A stretch of DNA of 64,000 nucleotides, from assembly GCF_002797755.1 (NCBI RefSeq), contig NZ_PGFI01000013.1, positions 186,001 to 250,000 of the forward strand, in the 5' to 3' direction. The notes under the pieces are model-generated. The model saw nothing but the letters and a program-made list of their open reading frames with translations. It did no database searches and was not told the DNA's origin. Shown piece by piece: positions 20,596-29,168 of the stretch; within the stretch, counting starts at the first letter, position 1, and each line of letters begins with the position of its first letter. The position numbers were made by a program, and so were the translations under genes. The stretch comes from Brevirhabdus pacifica (GTDB taxonomy: Bacteria; Pseudomonadota; Alphaproteobacteria; Rhodobacterales; Rhodobacteraceae).

Positions 20596-21909
20596 ATGAC
20601 CGACACCCGTGCAGACATTGGCACCCCGGGGCCCGACAGCGATGGCGCCCCCCGCGCGAGCGATGCAACCCGCCCCTCCGGGGCGGTTGATGCGTCGCGC
20701 CCCTCCGGGGAGTCAGCCGGGCCGCGCCCCTCCGGGGCGACTGCACCCGTGACCCAGGACGTCATGACCATCCCGCGCAAGCTGCCGGAGGGGCCGACCA
20801 ACCTTGTCGGCCTGACCCGCGACGGCCTGGCCGAAGCCCTGCGCGCCGCCGGCACGCCCGAGCGCCAGGTCAAGATGCGCACCGGGCAGGTCTGGCAGTG
20901 GATCTATGAAAAGGGTGTCCGCGACTTCGAGGCGATGACCAACCTCGCCAAGCCCTACCGCACCCTGCTGGCCGAGAACTTCGTGATCGCCGTCCCCGAG
21001 GTGGTGTCGCGCAATGTCTCGACCGACGGCACCCGCAAGTATCTGGTGCGGATCGCCGGCGGCCACGAGGTCGAGGTGGTCTATATCCCCGAGACCGATC
21101 GCGGCACGCTCTGCGTCTCCAGTCAGGTCGGCTGCACCCTGACATGCTCGTTCTGCCATACCGGCACCCAGAAACTGGTGCGCAACCTGACCGCCGGCGA
21201 GATCGTCGGCCAGATCCTTGTCGCCCGCGACGATCTGGGCGAATGGCCCGTCCAGGGTGCCCCCAAGAACGAAACGCGCCTTTTGTCCAACGTCGTGCTG
21301 ATGGGCATGGGCGAGCCGCTTTACAATTTCGACAACGTCCGCGACGCGATGAAGATCGCGATGGACCCCGAGGGGATCAGCCTGTCGCGCCGGCGCATCA
21401 CCCTGTCGACCAGCGGCGTCGTCCCCGAGATCGCCCGCACCGCCGCCGAGATCGGCTGCATGCTGGCGATCAGCTTCCACGCCACCACCGACGAGGTGCG
21501 CGACAAGCTGGTGCCGATCAACCGCAAGTGGAACATCGAGAAGCTGCTAAAGGCCCTGAAGGAATATCCCAAGGCCTCCAACTCCGAACGTATCACCTTT
21601 GAATACGTGATGCTGAAGGACGTGAACGACAGCGACGAGGATGCCCGCCGCCTGATCCGCCTGATCGAGGGGATCCCGGCCAAGATCAACCTGATCCCCT
21701 TCAACGAATGGCCCGGCTCGCCCTACCAGCGATCGGATTGGAAGCGGATCAAGGCCTTTGCCGACATCATCTACAAGGCCGGCTACGCCAGCCCGATCCG
21801 CACCCCGCGCGGCGAGGATATCATGGCCGCCTGCGGCCAGCTGAAATCCGCGACCGAACGGGCGCGCAAAAGCCGCGCCGAGATCGAGGCCGATATCGCC
21901 CGGGGCTGA
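20596..21909 (+). CDS. rlmN: 23S rRNA (adenine(2503)-C(2))-methyltransferase RlmN
   Basis: Radical-SAM enzyme that methylates A2503 of 23S rRNA (and A37 of some tRNAs). The [4Fe-4S] cysteines are C180, C184 and C187 (CTLTCSFC). [43 protein letters not shown] and [13 protein letters not shown] are all conserved. The ATG at 20596 has a GGAG site. The first about 55 residues are not part of the family core: they are low-complexity and contain three copies of RPSG every nine residues. The conserved part begins near [15 protein letters not shown], so a later ATG at 20764 is a possible alternative start. Confidence 0.95.
   Translation: MTDTRADIGTPGPDSDGAPRASDATRPSGAVDASRPSGESAGPRPSGATAPVTQDVMTIPRKLPEGPTNLVGLTRDGLAEALRAAGTPERQVKMRTGQVWQWIYEKGVRDFEAMTNLAKPYRTLLAENFVIAVPEVVSRNVSTDGTRKYLVRIAGGHEVEVVYIPETDRGTLCVSSQVGCTLTCSFCHTGTQKLVRNLTAGEIVGQILVARDDLGEWPVQGAPKNETRLLSNVVLMGMGEPLYNFDNVRDAMKIAMDPEGISLSRRRITLSTSGVVPEIARTAAEIGCMLAISFHATTDEVRDKLVPINRKWNIEKLLKALKEYPKASNSERITFEYVMLKDVNDSDEDARRLIRLIEGIPAKINLIPFNEWPGSPYQRSDWKRIKAFADIIYKAGYASPIRTPRGEDIMAACGQLKSATERARKSRAEIEADIARG
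20671..20751 (+). repeat. 27-bp tandem repeat, three units, within rlmN
   Basis: CGCCCCTCCGGGG occurs exactly at 20671, 20698 and 20725, a strict 27-base period. Each core is a near-palindrome. Translated it reads [27 protein letters not shown]. The rest of each unit has diverged. Confidence 0.85.
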
Positions 21910-21947
21910 CATGGTAGTGCGGCTGACTTGGTAGAGCGCCGGGGTCT

Positions 21948-22376
21948 TCACCCCTCCTCGGTCTTCATCCCGCGCTGGATTTGAAGGAAGAGGAACGAGG
22001 CCGAGCAGCTGATCAGCAGAAAGCCGTTCAGCGCCTCAACCCCCGCCATCAGCCGCAAATGATCGCTGGGATAGATGTCGCCAAGGCCAAGCGACGTGTA
22101 GTTCACGATCGAGAAGTAATAGATGTCCATGAAGTTCTGGGGATCCTCGGGCTTAAACCCGCCCAAGCCCAGCTCGCGGCCGTAGAAGAAGCCGGCGGCG
22201 TAGAACCCGGCCTCGGCCGCGTGGGCCAGCCCCATCAGGCCCAGCGCCAGCACCAGCTTGCCCCCGTGCCCGATCGACAGCCGATTCACCCCATCCATCG
22301 AGCTGCGCATCGCCCAGTAATGGAAGTAACCCGAGCCGAGAAAGATCGCGGCGGTGAGCAGGATGGACAGCGTCAT
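21948..22376 (-). CDS. Small ion channel (2-TM pore protein)
   Basis: 142 residues with an N-terminal hydrophobic segment (LSILLTAAIFLGSGYFHYWAM is broken by charges later), a second segment near LVLALGLMGLAHAAEAGFY, a pore helix (FMDIYYFSIVNYTSL), the filter-like SLGLGDIYP and a last segment near GFLLISCSASFLFLQ. This is the Ion_trans_2 layout. The filter differs from the potassium signature TVGYGD. The ATG at 22376 with GGGGAA upstream starts the first membrane segment; a start 20 codons earlier is possible. Confidence 0.82.
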   Translation of the reverse strand: MTLSILLTAAIFLGSGYFHYWAMRSSMDGVNRLSIGHGGKLVLALGLMGLAHAAEAGFYAAGFFYGRELGLGGFKPEDPQNFMDIYYFSIVNYTSLGLGDIYPSDHLRLMAGVEALNGFLLISCSASFLFLQIQRGMKTEEG

Positions 22377-22555
22377 GGCATTCCCCGATATCGACGATGA
22401 TTTCGGACCCATCCCGTGACGAAACACATCCGGCACCCCGGACCGTCCCGGGTTGATGTGTCAACCAACCGGGACGTGCAGGGTTCCCGTCAGGGTGGAA
22501 TCAGCCAAAGCCATAGGGCGCGCTGGTGAATGCGCCGCCGGGTGAACGCCTGGCG

Positions 22556-23413
22556 TCAGCCCGCGTCGGGGCGACCGGGCACATGGTCGCGCGGGGTTTC
22601 GGGCAGGGGCCAGTTCTCGATCAGCTCGACCGCCTCCTCGGCGGTTTCCACAAAGCGGAACAGCTCCAGATCTTGGTCCGAGATCGTGCCCGCCTCGGCC
22701 AGCGCTTCCCAGTTGATGATGCTGCGCCAGAACTTCTCGCCGAACAGCAGGAAGGGGATGCGGGCCATGCGGCCCGTCTGGATCAGGGTCAGCGACTCGA
22801 ACATCTCGTCCAGGGTGCCGAAGCCGCCGGGGAAACAGCAGATCGCCCGCGCGCGCATCAGGAAATGCATCTTGCGGATCGCGAAATAGTGGAAGTTGAA
22901 GCACAGCTCGGGGGTGACATACTCGTTCGGCGCCTGTTCATGGGGCAGAACGATATTCAGGCCGATGGACTTGCCGCCGGCATCGGCCGCACCACGGTTG
23001 CCGGCCTCCATCACGCCCGGGCCGCCGCCAGTGACGATGACGCTCTCGCCGCCGCCCGCGGCCATCGACCGTTCGGTCATGAGCTGGGAGAAGCGGCGCG
23101 CCTCGTCGTAGAAATGCGACAGCTCGGCCAGGGTCTGGGTGCGCGCGGTCGCGCGCTCGGCCGGGGCGGGGATGCGGGCGCCGCCGAAAAGGACGATCGT
23201 GCTTTCGATCCCGGCCTCTTCCAGCAGCATCTGCGGCTTGAGCAGTTCCAGCTGAAGGCGCACGGGACGCAGCTCGTCCCGGCACAGGAAATCCCCGTCC
23301 ACGAAGGCAAGACGATAGGCCGACGCACGCGTCTGCGGCGTGTCCGGCGTCTCCCTCATCGTCTCTACATCCTGGTGTGAATCGCGGAACACCTGACGAC
23401 GGCGATCGTCCAT
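22556..23413 (-). CDS. LOG family (TIGR00730) nucleoside 5'-monophosphate phosphoribohydrolase-like protein
   Basis: 285-residue Rossmann-fold protein of the lysine-decarboxylase-like/LOG family. Motifs: VLFGGARIP, VTGGGPGVMEAGNRGA and the nucleotide/active-site PGGFGTLDE. LOG proteins cleave the N-glycosidic bond of (cytokinin) nucleoside monophosphates; the real substrate here is not known. It is longer than plant-type LOG (about 200 residues) because of an N-terminal extension of about 65 residues. GAGGAGG eight bases before the ATG supports the start. It diverges from dapD. Confidence 0.88.
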   Translation of the reverse strand: MDDRRRQVFRDSHQDVETMRETPDTPQTRASAYRLAFVDGDFLCRDELRPVRLQLELLKPQMLLEEAGIESTIVLFGGARIPAPAERATARTQTLAELSHFYDEARRFSQLMTERSMAAGGGESVIVTGGGPGVMEAGNRGAADAGGKSIGLNIVLPHEQAPNEYVTPELCFNFHYFAIRKMHFLMRARAICCFPGGFGTLDEMFESLTLIQTGRMARIPFLLFGEKFWRSIINWEALAEAGTISDQDLELFRFVETAEEAVELIENWPLPETPRDHVPGRPDAG

Positions 23414-23500
23414 GCCTCTTGCCTCCTCGGATTGCGCCTGTATCAACCAGCATCTATAGGCTCGGGCTGACCTGCGCCATACACTTTCCGGAGGGACCCC

Positions 23501-24328
23501 ATGTCGAACGCCCAGCTTGAAACCGCCATCGAAGCCGCCTGGGAAGGCCGCGACCAGATCACGCCCCAAACCAAGGGCGAGACCCGCGACGCGATCGAAA
23601 CGACGCTGAATGCTCTGGACAGCGGCACCCTGCGGGTCGCCGAACGCCGCGAGAGCGGCGACTGGCACGTCAATCAGTGGGCCAAGAAGGCCGTTCTGCT
23701 GGGCTTCCGGCTGAACGACATGGAGATGCAGTCCGGCGGCCCGCAGGGCAGCGGCTGGTGGGACAAGGTCGACAGCAAGTTCAAAGGCTGGAACGAGGCC
23801 GACTGGAAAAAGGCCGGCTTCCGCGCCGTCCCCAACTGTGTCGTCCGCCGCTCGGCCTATATCGCGCCCGGCGTGGTGCTGATGCCGTCCTTCGTGAACC
23901 TCGGCGCCTATGTCGACGAGGGCACGATGGTCGACACATGGGCCACCGTCGGAAGCTGTGCCCAGATCGGCAAGGGCGTGCACCTGTCGGGCGGCGTCGG
24001 CATCGGCGGCGTGCTGGAGCCGATGCAGGCCGGCCCCACCATCATCGAAGACAACTGCTTCATCGGTGCCCGCTCCGAGGTGGTCGAGGGCGTGATCGTC
24101 CGCGAAGGCTCGGTGCTGGGCATGGGGGTGTTCCTTGGCCAGTCCACCAAGATCCTCGACCGCGAGACCGGCAAGGTCACCTATGGCGAGGTTCCGTCGG
24201 GCTCGGTCGTGGTGGCGGGCTCCATGCCCTCCAGCAACGGCGTGCATCTTTACTGCGCCGTGATCGTCAAGCGCGTGGACGAGAAGACCCGTTCCAAGAC
24301 CTCGATCAACGAGCTGCTGCGCGACTGA
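23501..24328 (+). CDS. dapD: 2,3,4,5-tetrahydropyridine-2,6-dicarboxylate N-succinyltransferase DapD
   Basis: Succinyl-CoA-dependent step of meso-diaminopimelate/lysine synthesis. 275 residues, as in E. coli. A left-handed beta-helix is seen from about residue 110 to 230 ([20 protein letters not shown], then [21 protein letters not shown]). The later succinylase-pathway gene dapE is 3 kb downstream in the same window but in a separate transcription unit. Confidence 0.97.
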   Translation: MSNAQLETAIEAAWEGRDQITPQTKGETRDAIETTLNALDSGTLRVAERRESGDWHVNQWAKKAVLLGFRLNDMEMQSGGPQGSGWWDKVDSKFKGWNEADWKKAGFRAVPNCVVRRSAYIAPGVVLMPSFVNLGAYVDEGTMVDTWATVGSCAQIGKGVHLSGGVGIGGVLEPMQAGPTIIEDNCFIGARSEVVEGVIVREGSVLGMGVFLGQSTKILDRETGKVTYGEVPSGSVVVAGSMPSSNGVHLYCAVIVKRVDEKTRSKTSINELLRD

Positions 24329-24337
24329 TCCGGGTTC

Positions 24338-24356
24338 AGGGACCGGCGGGGTCCCT
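24338..24356 (+). terminator. Hairpin after dapD
   Basis: AGGGACC (24338-24344) and GGTCCCT (24350-24356) form a perfect 7-bp stem with a GGCGG loop, 10 bases after the dapD stop. A T-run is missing, so termination here is uncertain. Confidence 0.4.
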
Positions 24357-24438
24357 TCAGGGAACTCCGCGGCCCCGCCGCGCGTTGCCAGCCCGAAACC
24401 GTCGCAATGGCGGTCATTGGAATGGAAAGGCGCGGAAT

Positions 24439-24690
24439 ATGGAAGGTCTTGGCTGGATTGCGGCTATCATCGTCGGCGGTATCGCCGGCTGGATCGCTGA
24501 AAAGATCATGCGGTCCGATCACTCGTTGCTGACGAACATCATCCTGGGCATCCTGGGTGCCGTGATCCTGAACGCGATCCTGGCGATGTTCGACGTCGCC
24601 TGGGGCGGCTGGATCGGTCAGCTGGTGATCGGCGTGATTGGCGCCTCGCTGCTGATCTGGGCCTCGCGGCTGGTGCGCGGCCGGGCCTGA
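24439..24690 (+). CDS. GlsB/YeaQ/YmgE family membrane protein
   Basis: 83 residues, three hydrophobic segments, with the glycine-rich pattern IAAIIVGGIAGWIAEKIM and TNIILGILGAVILN, ending LVRGRA. The family is described as transglycosylase-associated and often stress-induced; its biochemical function is unknown. A strong terminator 47 bases downstream shows it ends a unit. Confidence 0.92.
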   Translation: MEGLGWIAAIIVGGIAGWIAEKIMRSDHSLLTNIILGILGAVILNAILAMFDVAWGGWIGQLVIGVIGASLLIWASRLVRGRA

Positions 24691-24736
24691 CACGGGCGCA
24701 TCGCGCGGGCGGCTCAAGCCCACGGCAGATGACATG

Positions 24737-24769
24737 AAAGGCCGGTGCCCCCGTGGCACCGGCCTTTTT
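24737..24769 (+). terminator. Strong intrinsic terminator
   Basis: The 13-bp perfect stem AAAGGCCGGTGCC (24737-24749) / GGCACCGGCCTTT (24755-24767) has a 5-base loop and ends in a run of five T. It ends the GlsB-family transcript and separates it from the PcaC-like gene. Confidence 0.92.
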
Positions 24770-24842
24770 CGTGCGCCGCCCGTGGCGCCGCCGCCGCCCT
24801 TCTGGCACGCTCTCCCCGAAACCGGGACCGAAGGAGAGACGA

Positions 24843-25226
24843 ATGGACCAGGCCACCTATGACAAGGGCATGAAGATCCGCCGCGAGACCCTGGGCGACG
24901 CCTATGTCGATCGCGCGATGGAAAACGTGGATGATTTCACCGACGATCTTCAGAAGATGGTCACCACCTATTGCTGGGGAGAGGTCTGGGGCCGCGAGGG
25001 CCTTGATCGCAAGAGCCGCTCGCTCATCAACATCGCGATGATCGCCACCCTGAACCGTCAGCATGAACTGGCGGCCCACCTGCGCGGCGCGCTCAACAAC
25101 GGGGTCAGCCGGGACGAGATCAAGGAAGTGCTGCTTCAGGTCGGGATCTACGCCGGCGTGCCGGCCATGGTCGACAGTTTCCGCACCGCGCGCCGGACCC
25201 TGGACGAGATCGACGCCGAGGGCTGA
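24843..25226 (+). CDS. Carboxymuconolactone decarboxylase (PcaC-like)
   Basis: 127 residues. The CMD fold is recognised by YCWGEVWGREGLDRKSRS, the HELAAHLRGALNNG helix and VGIYAGVPAMVDSFRTA. This closely resembles 4-carboxymuconolactone decarboxylase of the protocatechuate branch of the beta-ketoadipate pathway. No other pca gene is nearby, so the precise substrate is inferred from similarity only. AAGGAGAGACGA precedes the ATG. Confidence 0.87.
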   Translation: MDQATYDKGMKIRRETLGDAYVDRAMENVDDFTDDLQKMVTTYCWGEVWGREGLDRKSRSLINIAMIATLNRQHELAAHLRGALNNGVSRDEIKEVLLQVGIYAGVPAMVDSFRTARRTLDEIDAEG

Positions 25227-25336
25227 AGCTTCCCACCGCCTGGCCCCCGCCTAAGGGGGGCTTGGCCTTCGGGGGCTTTGCCGACATAAGCGGTCCGCCG
25301 GCACTGCCGCCGGCGGCGAAGGCGGGATGCGAACGG

Positions 25337-25876
25337 ATGGGCAAACAGCCGCAAGAGGTCTTTACCCTGGTGATCGAACTGGGACGCGCCCCCGGCGACG
25401 GCCTGCCCGAGGGCGCCACCGGCGCGGCGCTGATGTGCTATGCCTCGGGCGTGGACGAGGCCGAAGCCGTGCGCGAGACTGTCGCCATCCTGAAACAGGC
25501 CGAGATGGCGCCGCTGGACGTGACCGCCTACGGCACGGCCGAGGAACGAATCGAGCAGGGCCACGAGATCGGCGAGGACGAGCGTGAACTGATGGACCGG
25601 GCCCTGGCCGAGAACTCGGTCGTGGTGGCCCAGATCACCCCCTTCTTCGACGAGGCCGGGGCCGATGCCGCCCTGGGCCGGGACCCCGAGGATGACGGCG
25701 CCGGGGAAGAGACCGTGCTGGTCGCGGCCTCTGCCCCCGAGGCCAGCGAAAAGCCCCGGCGCACGGGAAAGGGGCCCGGCAAGGGCGCGGGTGGCAAGGG
25801 CGCGGGTGCCAAGCCCGCCAAATCCCGGCGCAAGCCCGGAGCCGGGCCGCGCACCACCAAGCCACAGCCCCGCTGA
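25337..25876 (+). CDS. Conserved hypothetical protein with basic low-complexity tail
   Basis: 179 residues in two parts. Residues 1-115 look folded (EVFTLVIELGRAPGDGLPEG, ALMCYASGVDEAEAVRETVA, MAPLDVTAYG), with acidic character. From about 130 onward it is low-complexity and strongly basic (repeated KG, GAGGKGAGAKPAKS, ending KPQPR), likely disordered. I recognise no function. The start at 25337 is chosen because upstream codons are atypical. It is 110 bases after the PcaC-like gene and convergent with the GluR0-like gene. Confidence 0.72.
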   Translation: MGKQPQEVFTLVIELGRAPGDGLPEGATGAALMCYASGVDEAEAVRETVAILKQAEMAPLDVTAYGTAEERIEQGHEIGEDERELMDRALAENSVVVAQITPFFDEAGADAALGRDPEDDGAGEETVLVAASAPEASEKPRRTGKGPGKGAGGKGAGAKPAKSRRKPGAGPRTTKPQPR

Positions 25877-25885
25877 CGACGCGAC

Positions 25886-27100
25886 CTAGCGGTGGCGGTT
25901 GGTGCCGAACCACTTGAGCGTCAGGTCGTCATAGGTCCCGTTCTCGCGCAGCCGCAGCAGCGAGCGGTTCACCGGTTCGATCAGCGGGGAATGCTGCGGC
26001 AGGGCGATGCCGTAATTCTCTGACAGGAAGACACCGCCCACCAGTTTTCCGTGTTCGCGCCCCGAGGTGTTGACGTAATGGGCCAGTATCGGGGCGTCGA
26101 AGACCACCGCGTCGATCTCATGCTCTTCAAACCCTTTCAGCAGCGTGGCCAGGTCGATGTAGGTCCGGTGCTCCAACCCCCGCCCGGCCAGATAGGCGCT
26201 GGAGGTCGAGCCGACGGTCGTCCCCACGCTGCGCCCGTATAGATCGTTCACCGAACTGACCGACGACTGGATCGCGTTGACCGTCAGCACGGCGGTGATC
26301 TTGGCCACGAACAGCGACACGATGAAGAGTGACGAGATCACCATGAACGTGCCAAAAAGCCGGCCCATCGGCGTGCGCGGCATCCGCTCCTCGAAGCCGC
26401 CGTTCAGGATCAGGTTCAACGCCCACCAGAAGGCGGGGAACATGGCCTGCCGCGGCGGGTGGTCGAAATAGGGCTGGGCGCGCCGCTCGAAGAACCACAT
26501 CAGCATGCCGCCCCCGAACAGCAGCGCGAAGGCGCCCACCACGGCCAGCAGCAGGTCGCGGGACATCAGCACCGACCAGACCGAGACGGACGTGTCGTTG
26601 ACGCCGATCATGATCTGCAACCCGCTGGCAAAGATCGGGTGGCTGAAATCCATCACCTGCTCACGCGCGGCGGTGATCGAGATATTGGCGATCGCAAGGT
26701 CGGCCTCGGCCCGTTCGACCATGCCCAACATCTGGGCAAACTCGTCCACTCGCACGACCCGGTAGCGCATCCGCTGATCGGCGGCGATGGCCCGCCACAG
26801 ATCCAGGCTGAAGCCCGTCTGCATCCGGTTGAGCTCCATCGAGAAGGGGGGCCGGGTGACGGTGGCGACGATCAGTTCCTGGCGTGGCCCGGACGGCGTC
26901 GTGACAGGATCGCCGGCGCCCTGTTGCGCAGGGGCCGGACCGCTGAGGGCCATCACGAGCCACAGGGCGGCGCCGACCAGCACCACTACCCTGAGGAACC
27001 GCATCCGCAGCGGACGCAACAGCAGCAACGGCCCGACCAGCAGGATCGGGACCGCCAGCCTGAGCGTCATCGCCAGGAACACGGAAACCAGCGCGCCCAT
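25886..27100 (-). CDS. GluR0-like ligand-gated ion channel (binding domain split by a pore module)
   Basis: 404 residues with the layout of prokaryotic ionotropic glutamate receptors. An amino-acid-binding lobe (LIVATVTRPPFSMELNRMQ, FSLDLWRAIAADQRMRYRVV, ANISITAAREQVMDFSHPIF) is interrupted by a membrane helix (AVVGAFALLFGGGMLMWFFE), a pore loop (FPAFWWALNLILNGGFEE) and a second helix (LFGTFMVISSLFIVSLFVAK). The second lobe follows (VNDLYGRSVGTTVGSTS, ENYGIALPQHSP). Two hydrophobic segments precede the first lobe (about 3-30 and 35-57). The filter TVGYGD of GluR0 is not kept. GAAGGACAACG supports the ATG at 27100; an in-frame ATG at 27004 would leave a plain signal peptide. Confidence 0.85.
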   Translation of the reverse strand: MGALVSVFLAMTLRLAVPILLVGPLLLLRPLRMRFLRVVVLVGAALWLVMALSGPAPAQQGAGDPVTTPSGPRQELIVATVTRPPFSMELNRMQTGFSLDLWRAIAADQRMRYRVVRVDEFAQMLGMVERAEADLAIANISITAAREQVMDFSHPIFASGLQIMIGVNDTSVSVWSVLMSRDLLLAVVGAFALLFGGGMLMWFFERRAQPYFDHPPRQAMFPAFWWALNLILNGGFEERMPRTPMGRLFGTFMVISSLFIVSLFVAKITAVLTVNAIQSSVSSVNDLYGRSVGTTVGSTSSAYLAGRGLEHRTYIDLATLLKGFEEHEIDAVVFDAPILAHYVNTSGREHGKLVGGVFLSENYGIALPQHSPLIEPVNRSLLRLRENGTYDDLTLKWFGTNRHR

Positions 27101-27358
27101 CGTTGTCCTTCGCCCCCCATCGGGCGCTTTTCGCACCCGTTCGCTTGTCCCGATCCCCACCGGGACGACCTTCACCTTCGCGTCAACGTTAACCTCTCCT
27201 TACCGTTACGGATAGTTTCGCGCGCCTCGAAGGCCCTTGTCCGGACCCGCAAGCGCCCGGGTGATGCAGGATTGCAGCCCTTGACGCCAAAGTTGCCGGT
27301 TTGATCCCCTCGCCCGAAGGCGCTATCGCTGTCGGCGCACCCCCGCGAAGGAGCCGCC

Positions 27359-28504
27359 ATGACCACCGATCCCGTAGCCCTGACCGCCGAGCTGGTCCGC
27401 TGCCCCTCGATCACGCCCGAGGAAGGGGGCGCGCTGTCGCTGCTTGAGGAGCGCCTTTCGCGGGCCGGTTTCGCCTGCACCCGGGTCGACCGGGGCGGCA
27501 TTGCCAACCTCTATGCCCGCTGGGGCGCCGCCGGCCATCCGCGCAGCTTCGGGTTCAACGGCCACACCGACGTGGTGCCGCTGGGCGATCCGGAGGCCTG
27601 GACCATGCCCCCCTTCGGCGCCGAGATCCGCGACGGCATCCTTTACGGGCGGGGTGCCACCGACATGAAGTCGGGCGTCGCCGCCTTTGCCGCGGCGGCG
27701 ATCGATTTCGTCACCGCAACCCCGCCCGATGGCGCCGTGATTCTGGCCATTACGGGTGACGAGGAGGGCGTGGCCACCGACGGCACCGTCGCCCTGCTGG
27801 ACTGGATGCAGGAGAAGGGTGAGGCGATGTCCGTCTGCCTGGTCGGGGAACCCACTTGCCCCGAGACCTTGGGCGAGATGATGAAGATCGGCCGACGCGG
27901 ATCGCTGACCGCCCGCTTCCGGGCGCGGGGGCGGCAGGGTCACGTGGCCTATCCGCACCGGGCGCTGAACCCGATGCCGGCGCTGGTCCGGCTGCTGGAT
28001 CGTCTGGCGGGGCGCGAGCTGGACCAAGGCACCGATCATTTCGACGCCTCGACGCTGGCGATCACCACGATCGACGTGGGCAACCCGGCCAACAACGTCA
28101 TCCCGGCCGAGGGGCGCGCCACGGTCAACATCCGCTTCAACGACGCCCACAGCGCCGACAGCCTGACGACCTGGATGCAGGAAGAATGCGACGCCATCGC
28201 CGCCGACACCGGCGTCACTATCGAGATGGAGGCCAGCTGTTCGGGCGAAAGCTTCGTCACCCCGCCGGGGCCTCTTTCGGATCTGGTGGCCGGCGCGGTC
28301 GAGGCCGAGACGGGGATCCGCCCCGTCCTGTCGACCTCGGGCGGGACCTCGGACGCGCGGTTCGTCAAGGATCACTGTCCGGTGGTCGAGTTCGGACTTG
28401 TCGGGCGGACCATGCATCAGGTCGACGAATGCGTCGAGGTGGCCCAGATCGAGGCGCTGAAGGCCATCTACCTGCGCTGCCTGCGGGATTACTTTGCGCA
28501 ATAG
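27359..28504 (+). CDS. dapE: Succinyl-diaminopimelate desuccinylase DapE
   Basis: M20 zinc peptidase that releases succinate from N-succinyl-LL-2,6-diaminopimelate in lysine and peptidoglycan precursor synthesis. 381 residues. Metal and catalytic motifs: [28 protein letters not shown] (catalytic Glu pair), VGEPT and the late His in [13 protein letters not shown]. dapD is 3 kb upstream. The 3' end overlaps the next gene by 11 bases. Confidence 0.96.
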   Translation: MTTDPVALTAELVRCPSITPEEGGALSLLEERLSRAGFACTRVDRGGIANLYARWGAAGHPRSFGFNGHTDVVPLGDPEAWTMPPFGAEIRDGILYGRGATDMKSGVAAFAAAAIDFVTATPPDGAVILAITGDEEGVATDGTVALLDWMQEKGEAMSVCLVGEPTCPETLGEMMKIGRRGSLTARFRARGRQGHVAYPHRALNPMPALVRLLDRLAGRELDQGTDHFDASTLAITTIDVGNPANNVIPAEGRATVNIRFNDAHSADSLTTWMQEECDAIAADTGVTIEMEASCSGESFVTPPGPLSDLVAGAVEAETGIRPVLSTSGGTSDARFVKDHCPVVEFGLVGRTMHQVDECVEVAQIEALKAIYLRCLRDYFAQ

Positions 28505-29096
28505 CCTGATCGTCATGGTCAAGCTGCCGCGACCCGGACGGGTCAAGACGCGGCTGGCCCCGGCACTGGGAACGACCGGTGCCGCCTGGTGGTACCGGCA
28601 CCAATGCGCGGCGCTGTTGCGGCGGCTGGAAGATCCGCGCTGGGACCTGATCCTTGCCGTGGCACCCGACGCCGAGGGGATGACGGCCCGGGCCTGGCCC
28701 GCCCACCTGTCCCGCATGCCCCAGGGGCCGGGCGACCTGGGCCAGCGCATGCGGCGCCTTCTGCGGATCGCGCCCGCGGGAAAGGTGCTGCTGGTCGGCT
28801 CCGACATCCCGGCGCTGGGGCGCGCGCAGGTCGCGCGGGCCTTTGCGGCGCTGGGGGCGGCCGACGCCGTGATCGGCCCGGCCCGGGATGGCGGTTACTG
28901 GGGCGTGGGATTGAAGCGCCGGCAGGCCGTGACGCCCCGGCTTTTCGACGGGGTGCGCTGGTCGGGGCCCCATGCCCGGGCCGACACGCTGGCCGGGATG
29001 CGCGGACTGCGCGTGGCGCTGGTGGACATGTTGGACGACGTGGACGAACCGGCGGACCTGGCCGCTGTTCCCAGGTCGGATCGGGCCCGGCGCTGA
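28494..29096 (+). CDS. DUF2064 / TIGR04282 family glycosyltransferase-like protein
   Basis: 200 residues. The GT-A-like start ([20 protein letters not shown]), [13 protein letters not shown] and the DGGYWGVGL segment are typical of the family that includes arsenosugar-synthesis and mobA-like transferases. The function is not established. I propose a TTG start at 28494, overlapping the dapE end, because the next in-frame ATG (28515) would remove the first beta strand. The overlap suggests coupling to dapE. Confidence 0.83.
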   Translation: MRNSLIVMVKLPRPGRVKTRLAPALGTTGAAWWYRHQCAALLRRLEDPRWDLILAVAPDAEGMTARAWPAHLSRMPQGPGDLGQRMRRLLRIAPAGKVLLVGSDIPALGRAQVARAFAALGAADAVIGPARDGGYWGVGLKRRQAVTPRLFDGVRWSGPHARADTLAGMRGLRVALVDMLDDVDEPADLAAVPRSDRARR

Positions 29097-29168
29097 CCGG
29101 CACGCGCCCTCGGGCGGAATTTCGCCTTTTCGCATGACCTGCCAGGGGCCGCGTGCTACCTCCCGGAC

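Noticed and set aside
20671-20751. CRISPR-like array from the repeated CGCCCCTCCGGGG
   Set aside because: Repeats are 13 bases with 14-base gaps, in frame within rlmN, and no cas genes are present.
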